Assembly: GCA_003153555.1 (NCBI GenBank)
Contig: PLZS01000185.1
Span: forward strand, 137,249-201,248
Direction of reading: 5' to 3'
Length of the DNA stretch: 64,000 bases
From: Candidatus Melainabacteria bacterium
Lineage (GTDB): Bacteria; Cyanobacteriota; Vampirovibrionia; Obscuribacterales; Obscuribacteraceae
In this document: in pieces, positions 60,585 through 64,000 of the stretch
Numbering within the stretch: position 1 is the stretch's first letter
Layout of the letters: each line of letters opens with the position of its first letter
Notes under the pieces: generated by a model
What the model was told of the DNA's origin: nothing
Databases searched by the model: none
The model's input: only the letters and a program-made list of their open reading frames with translations
Program-made: the position numbers and the translations under genes

Positions 60585-62390
60585 ATGTACCTGGTCTGGG
60601 TTGAAACTATTGTTCGATTGCTTGTTGTAACATCGGTCCCGATGATAGCATCAATCTTTTGCTGCCTTATGGCTCTTGCCGCACCAGCGTTTGACAAGGA
60701 ATCCATAGATGAGCTCCTTCCACCGGGACTTTTGCCTGGCGGGCAGGATAGCTGGGAAAGACAGCAGGGTAAGAGATTCGACGTTGACGACAAGTTGCCT
60801 TGGCACGGATATGTGTATTATGCCGACCAGCCTGACATGGAGCGTGCTCGGGTATTTGGTCACAGAGCACATAATTTAGCCGCCTCTGGACACTTCAATG
60901 AAGCCTTCGAGCAAATTAGCGAGGCGCTAAAGCTTGATCCAAGCGAATTTAAGTCGCTGTTATTTAGAGCGAAGTTGTCCCTTAGAATCGGAAAGAAAGA
61001 CCAAGCCAAGGACGACTTGCGCGCTGCAATTTCGCTTGTTTGTTCAGATCAAGGTGCCGAATTTGAGTGCCAAAAGATGTTGGTTGGTTTAGGTGAATAT
61101 CGTCTCGCCGCGGATACCATTCCGCAAATTCTACCGAAACTCTCACATCCATTCCCCGAGGATGCTCCAGCCGCTTTCCAATACTTGCTTGCGTATAGCC
61201 AAGAGCGTTTGGGCGAGCCAACCGAGTCCATTGAAAGCTATTCGAAGGCGGCAAGGTGTTTCTTTACACAACGAGCGTATGGAGCTGGCTGCGCCTGTCT
61301 GAACAACATTCACGAAATCGCAACCAGGACTGGGCTTCCGGTACAAGGAATCGATGATCTCGAAAAGATTAAAGCCAAGATGACGGGAGTCTCAGACCTG
61401 AAAGCAATGGTATTGCAGCTAGTGGCATCACGAAACTGCTTGGACGCAGATTTTGTCGAGAAAATTACTCACTGCAAATTGAATGAATTAAGTAAAGGAG
61501 CCTATTATACTGGTGTCCTATCAAAATCCTTGACAGAGCCACCTTCCTCACCTCTGACAGGCATCGACGGAGCCGAATTGTGTACAGGCTCTAGCCAACT
61601 TAACATGCTGCGAATTTATTTGGTCCCTGAGGACTGTCGATTAACTTTGTCAGATCTGAACGACATCCTTAATGGACACAAGTTGGTCGATGGTCATGAG
61701 AGATGGAGCTTGAGGTCCGATACGACCTACGCGTGCAAAGTCTCATCGGGAACGCTCTACTTCTCTGTCCTTCCCGAGAAGTACAACTCGGTTGTCTGCA
61801 TTACCGTCGTTGATCATGAGCCCAATGAGATGGTACTCACACCTGCGCAAATCGAACAGGACAGGCAAAATCAGAGGAGCGGCGTCGGATATAACATTTC
61901 TACGGGCAAAGTCGAAGAAGCACTACAAGCTACGGCTGAATGGGTCAAAGGGGAACCTAACAACGCTTACGCCAAATTTAAGCGCTCGGAAGCGTTAGCG
62001 TTAGCCGGCCGATATGAAGAAGCGATCAAAGCTATCGAGTTTGTAATTAAGTACGTCGAAACCGCCAAAGACGACAAATACCGGTTCTGTGACTTGAATC
62101 GAGGTAATGATCCTCTGATTAAAAAAGGTGTTTACCAGACTGGATTGGGCAAGTATGCTGATGCGCTCGACTCGTTTAAGAAAGCCTTTCCAGAGAAGTT
62201 AAGGTCGGATGACTATTTCTATCGGGCGCAAGCGGAGATTGGGCTCGGTCGACAGCAAGAGGCAGTTTCAGATCTTCAGACTGCGGTAGAGATGTATTTC
62301 AATGAAGCGAGAATTGTGCGTCGCGACGAAGCCAGGAACCTACTTGAAGAAACGCAGAACAAAAAGTCCAACGGAAAGACGCTTAGCTAG
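60585..62390 (+). CDS. Exported or membrane-anchored TPR protein
   Basis: 601 residues from ATG 60585 (AAGGGG 6 bases upstream). The N-terminal hydrophobic segment VRLLVVTSVPMIASIFCCLMALA acts as signal or anchor. TPRs lie at both ends (GHRAHNLAASGHFNEAFEQISEALKLDPSEFKSLLFRAKLSLRIGKKDQAKDDL ... FKRSEALALAGRYEEAIKAIEFVIKYV ... FYRAQAEIGLGRQQEAVSDLQTAVEMY). A middle region without TPRs has cysteines and a beta-like pattern. The family is unknown. Confidence 0.78.
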   Translation: MYLVWVETIVRLLVVTSVPMIASIFCCLMALAAPAFDKESIDELLPPGLLPGGQDSWERQQGKRFDVDDKLPWHGYVYYADQPDMERARVFGHRAHNLAASGHFNEAFEQISEALKLDPSEFKSLLFRAKLSLRIGKKDQAKDDLRAAISLVCSDQGAEFECQKMLVGLGEYRLAADTIPQILPKLSHPFPEDAPAAFQYLLAYSQERLGEPTESIESYSKAARCFFTQRAYGAGCACLNNIHEIATRTGLPVQGIDDLEKIKAKMTGVSDLKAMVLQLVASRNCLDADFVEKITHCKLNELSKGAYYTGVLSKSLTEPPSSPLTGIDGAELCTGSSQLNMLRIYLVPEDCRLTLSDLNDILNGHKLVDGHERWSLRSDTTYACKVSSGTLYFSVLPEKYNSVVCITVVDHEPNEMVLTPAQIEQDRQNQRSGVGYNISTGKVEEALQATAEWVKGEPNNAYAKFKRSEALALAGRYEEAIKAIEFVIKYVETAKDDKYRFCDLNRGNDPLIKKGVYQTGLGKYADALDSFKKAFPEKLRSDDYFYRAQAEIGLGRQQEAVSDLQTAVEMYFNEARIVRRDEARNLLEETQNKKSNGKTLS

Positions 62391-62527
62391 GTGTGACCAT
62401 ATCCGCACTCTCCTGAGACTAATGTTTCGCTCGACTTGCCTGATAACGAAGATCCATATGCAGAGAACAACAGCAAGTGAGTCATTGACAGTGGTGCGTG
62501 CAAACTATTGTCACTGAAGGCGGATTC

Positions 62528-62689
62528 ATGGTAGGCTGCCCTTCCATCCTGCCTGGCAACTAAGCCTACCACCTCGCACCCGGCGTCAATCGCCTAGCCC
62601 TTCGGGTGCCTTCGGCAGCAATTGACACCGGGCCCCTGCTCGCTGGTTTGCAGGCAGTGCCGCAGGTGGTGCGGGCAGTCGGGAAAACT
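62528..62689. repeat. Structured dispersed repeat, copy 2
   Basis: A second copy of the ~160-bp element at 52992-53151, in the same orientation. Outer arms GGCTGCCC (62534-62541) and GGGCAGTC (62673-62680) differ from copy 1 by a C-to-T change that still pairs as G-U in RNA. It lies in a 530-bp gap (62391-62923) that holds no other recognised feature. Confidence 0.85.
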
Positions 62690-62923
62690 TCTTTCGATAC
62701 AGGCAGTGGACAAAGAGTTTATCAATGAACTTTTCATATGCGATTCGTCCGCGAATGTTGAAGCATTTGTTTTGCCACCACTAAGGGACTTGACGCAGTG
62801 TCTCTTCTTTCCTTTCGTTAAGTCAGCACAAAACAAATGATGAACTGTTGGATAGTACCTCATGCAGACGACGCTAGGCAATAGAGTAGACCTGTCGCTT
62901 AAAGTGCACAGGAAATTCAGTTT

Positions 62924-63553
62924 ATGATATTTAGTCAGATAAAAAAGCTGGTCGACAGACTACCGCTCCTGGTGATCGCATCTATGCAATTTGTCTTGCT
63001 GCCGCCAGCATGCTTTGCAACAGATTACGACAAGATAGTAGTACCAGCTGAACCGCCTCCGGTGAGAGGTAATTATGCGCCAGACGCTGTTGGTCTAGGC
63101 TGGATTGCTTTTGAAAATGGTAATCACAAACAAGCCTTGACGTTTTTTAAGTGGCAAATCCAGTATCATCCAGACGAGCCTCACGCTTATTTTGGGGTGG
63201 CATATGTCTACAGCATCGAAGGCAGATTAGACGAAGCGATCAGGTTCTATCGAGAAAGTCTTCAGCGCGACTCTAAACATGCCGACACCTATGCAAACTT
63301 AGGATATGCATTGCTTCGGCAGAGGCAATCTACGGAAGGGTTGCAAATGCTGGATCAGGCGATCAAACTCACCCCCGGTTGCGGGGCAGCCTATTTAAGC
63401 TATTCCCTGTATTACGGCAATCAAGAAAAATGGAAAGAAGCTGGCGAATACGCCAACGAGGCTATTGATCGCGGAGTAAAAATCCCTTCCGCTTATGTGA
63501 AGAGACTTAGAAAGCACAAAGTGCGCGTCAATGAACCTACTAGCTTGCAGTAG
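62924..63553 (+). CDS. Exported TPR protein
   Basis: 209 residues: signal peptide (LPLLVIASMQFVLLPPACFA), then three TPRs (AVGLGWIAFENGNHKQALTFFKWQIQYHPDEPHAYFGVAYVYSIEGRLDEAIRFYRESLQRDSKHADTYANLGYALLRQRQSTEGLQMLDQAIKLTPG) and a basic tail. It is similar in size and layout to the TPR protein at 36607-37269. The role is unknown. Confidence 0.82.
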   Translation: MIFSQIKKLVDRLPLLVIASMQFVLLPPACFATDYDKIVVPAEPPPVRGNYAPDAVGLGWIAFENGNHKQALTFFKWQIQYHPDEPHAYFGVAYVYSIEGRLDEAIRFYRESLQRDSKHADTYANLGYALLRQRQSTEGLQMLDQAIKLTPGCGAAYLSYSLYYGNQEKWKEAGEYANEAIDRGVKIPSAYVKRLRKHKVRVNEPTSLQ

Positions 63554-64000
63554 CTGGCTCTATGCAATTGTATTTTGGCTTGATGCCGAGCAGGTGTTTG
63601 TGATCACCGATGGCGGATTGAAGTATCTGGCGAGTTTGGGCGGCGATGATCCACACTACTCACTTGTGCCTCTACCGACAGCTGGAACTGCATGATCGCA
63701 GCCATTACGTTGAGGCTATAACAGATCTCAGTAAAGTAGTGAAATTCGATTCAAAGGATGGAAAGGCTTTTTACTATCGTAGCGCAGTGGATCGCCAGGA
63801 AGATTAATGACAGTGATTGGCGAACAAATCAAAGCAATTATGTTTTACGCGCTCATTGGTATTACGCAGTATCCAGAACATAATAGAGGTGTCAAATGTG
63901 ATGCAGGTGTGGAAAGAAACTCATGTCGCAGAAGCCTGATGTTCAGGAACTGGCAGTACCGAAGACTCGAACCGAGACCCTAAGACAGCGGGGTGGTGGC
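63554..64000 (+). pseudogene. Decayed gene fragments, including a TPR piece (63646-63807)
   Basis: 63646-63807 encodes 53 residues ending HYVEAITDLSKVVKFDSKDGKAFYYRSAVDRQED, clearly a TPR piece, and starts abruptly at an ATG. An overlapping frame just upstream reads VFWLDAEQVFVITDGGLKYLASLGGDDPHYSLVPL, also protein-like, before a stop. These look like broken pieces of one or two former genes. The rest of the stretch to the window end shows no gene. Confidence 0.5.

Noticed and set aside
63955..64000. tRNA-like 3' half on the minus strand at the right edge (contains GGTTCGAGTC)
   Set aside because: The T stem does not pair (CTCGG against CTTCG) and no proper anticodon arm can be drawn, so it is not supported as a tRNA or tRNA fragment. 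The window end prevents a full check.

Overview
The window reads as a chromosome segment of a Gram-negative-type bacterium of roughly 48-50 % GC. It has lipoproteins, signal peptides, TonB-type C-terminal domains and a complete murein-precursor cluster. The very high density of exported TPR proteins, two PknB-type kinases, several TonB-C-like fusion proteins, a murC-murB pair and a futalosine-type mqnA suggest a non-photosynthetic Cyanobacteriota lineage such as Obscuribacterales (Melainabacteria/Vampirovibrionia). That placement is inference from gene content. No 16S rRNA or complete tRNA is present to confirm it.

Layout. 0-10.5 kb is mostly housekeeping: a truncated TPR gene, a DUF4331 protein, a LipM-like octanoyltransferase, pyrimidine-nucleoside phosphorylase, mqnA, a lipoprotein, a Ser/Thr kinase, and a pilZ-uppP pair. 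10.8-16.5 kb holds two TonB-C proteins and an acyltransferase. The first TonB-C gene was hit in its last codons by an IS200/IS605-type element (tnpA + tnpB) whose empty site can be rebuilt from the sequence. 16.5-25.3 kb holds a lineage-specific large protein, a TPR protein, rsmI, a solitary adenine DNA methyltransferase, and a degenerate caspase-like/TonB protein. 25.4-32.1 kb is rpsT followed by murC-murB-hydrolase-murF-like-ddl, a cell-wall precursor cluster closed by a second kinase gene on the opposite strand.

33.6-40 kb is accessory: an ssb lacking the usual acidic tip behind a strong promoter, a hipB-hipA toxin-antitoxin pair with palindromic operators, the 3' half of a tRNA-Arg(CCU) next to a tyrosine integrase (an attachment-site scar), three 11-bp-phased direct repeats that look like integrase arm sites, and a nucleotidyltransferase/antitoxin-like pair. 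40-43.3 kb is the most interesting block. A DUF692/MNIO oxidase overlaps a 72-aa partner and follows two tandem exported paralogues that share a conserved C-terminal tail with GCG and CGMG motifs. A remnant of the MNIO start behind the second paralogue shows that the block arose by duplication of a paralogue-plus-MNIO unit.

43.5-64 kb consists of exported, membrane and TPR proteins, two frameshifted genes, a Clp-N/GAF fusion, a kelch protein whose N terminus mimics the start of a Clp-N domain, an integrase remnant cut at a 32-bp perfect palindrome, and two copies of a strongly self-complementary ~160-bp repeat. No CRISPR array, rRNA or recognised riboswitch was seen.
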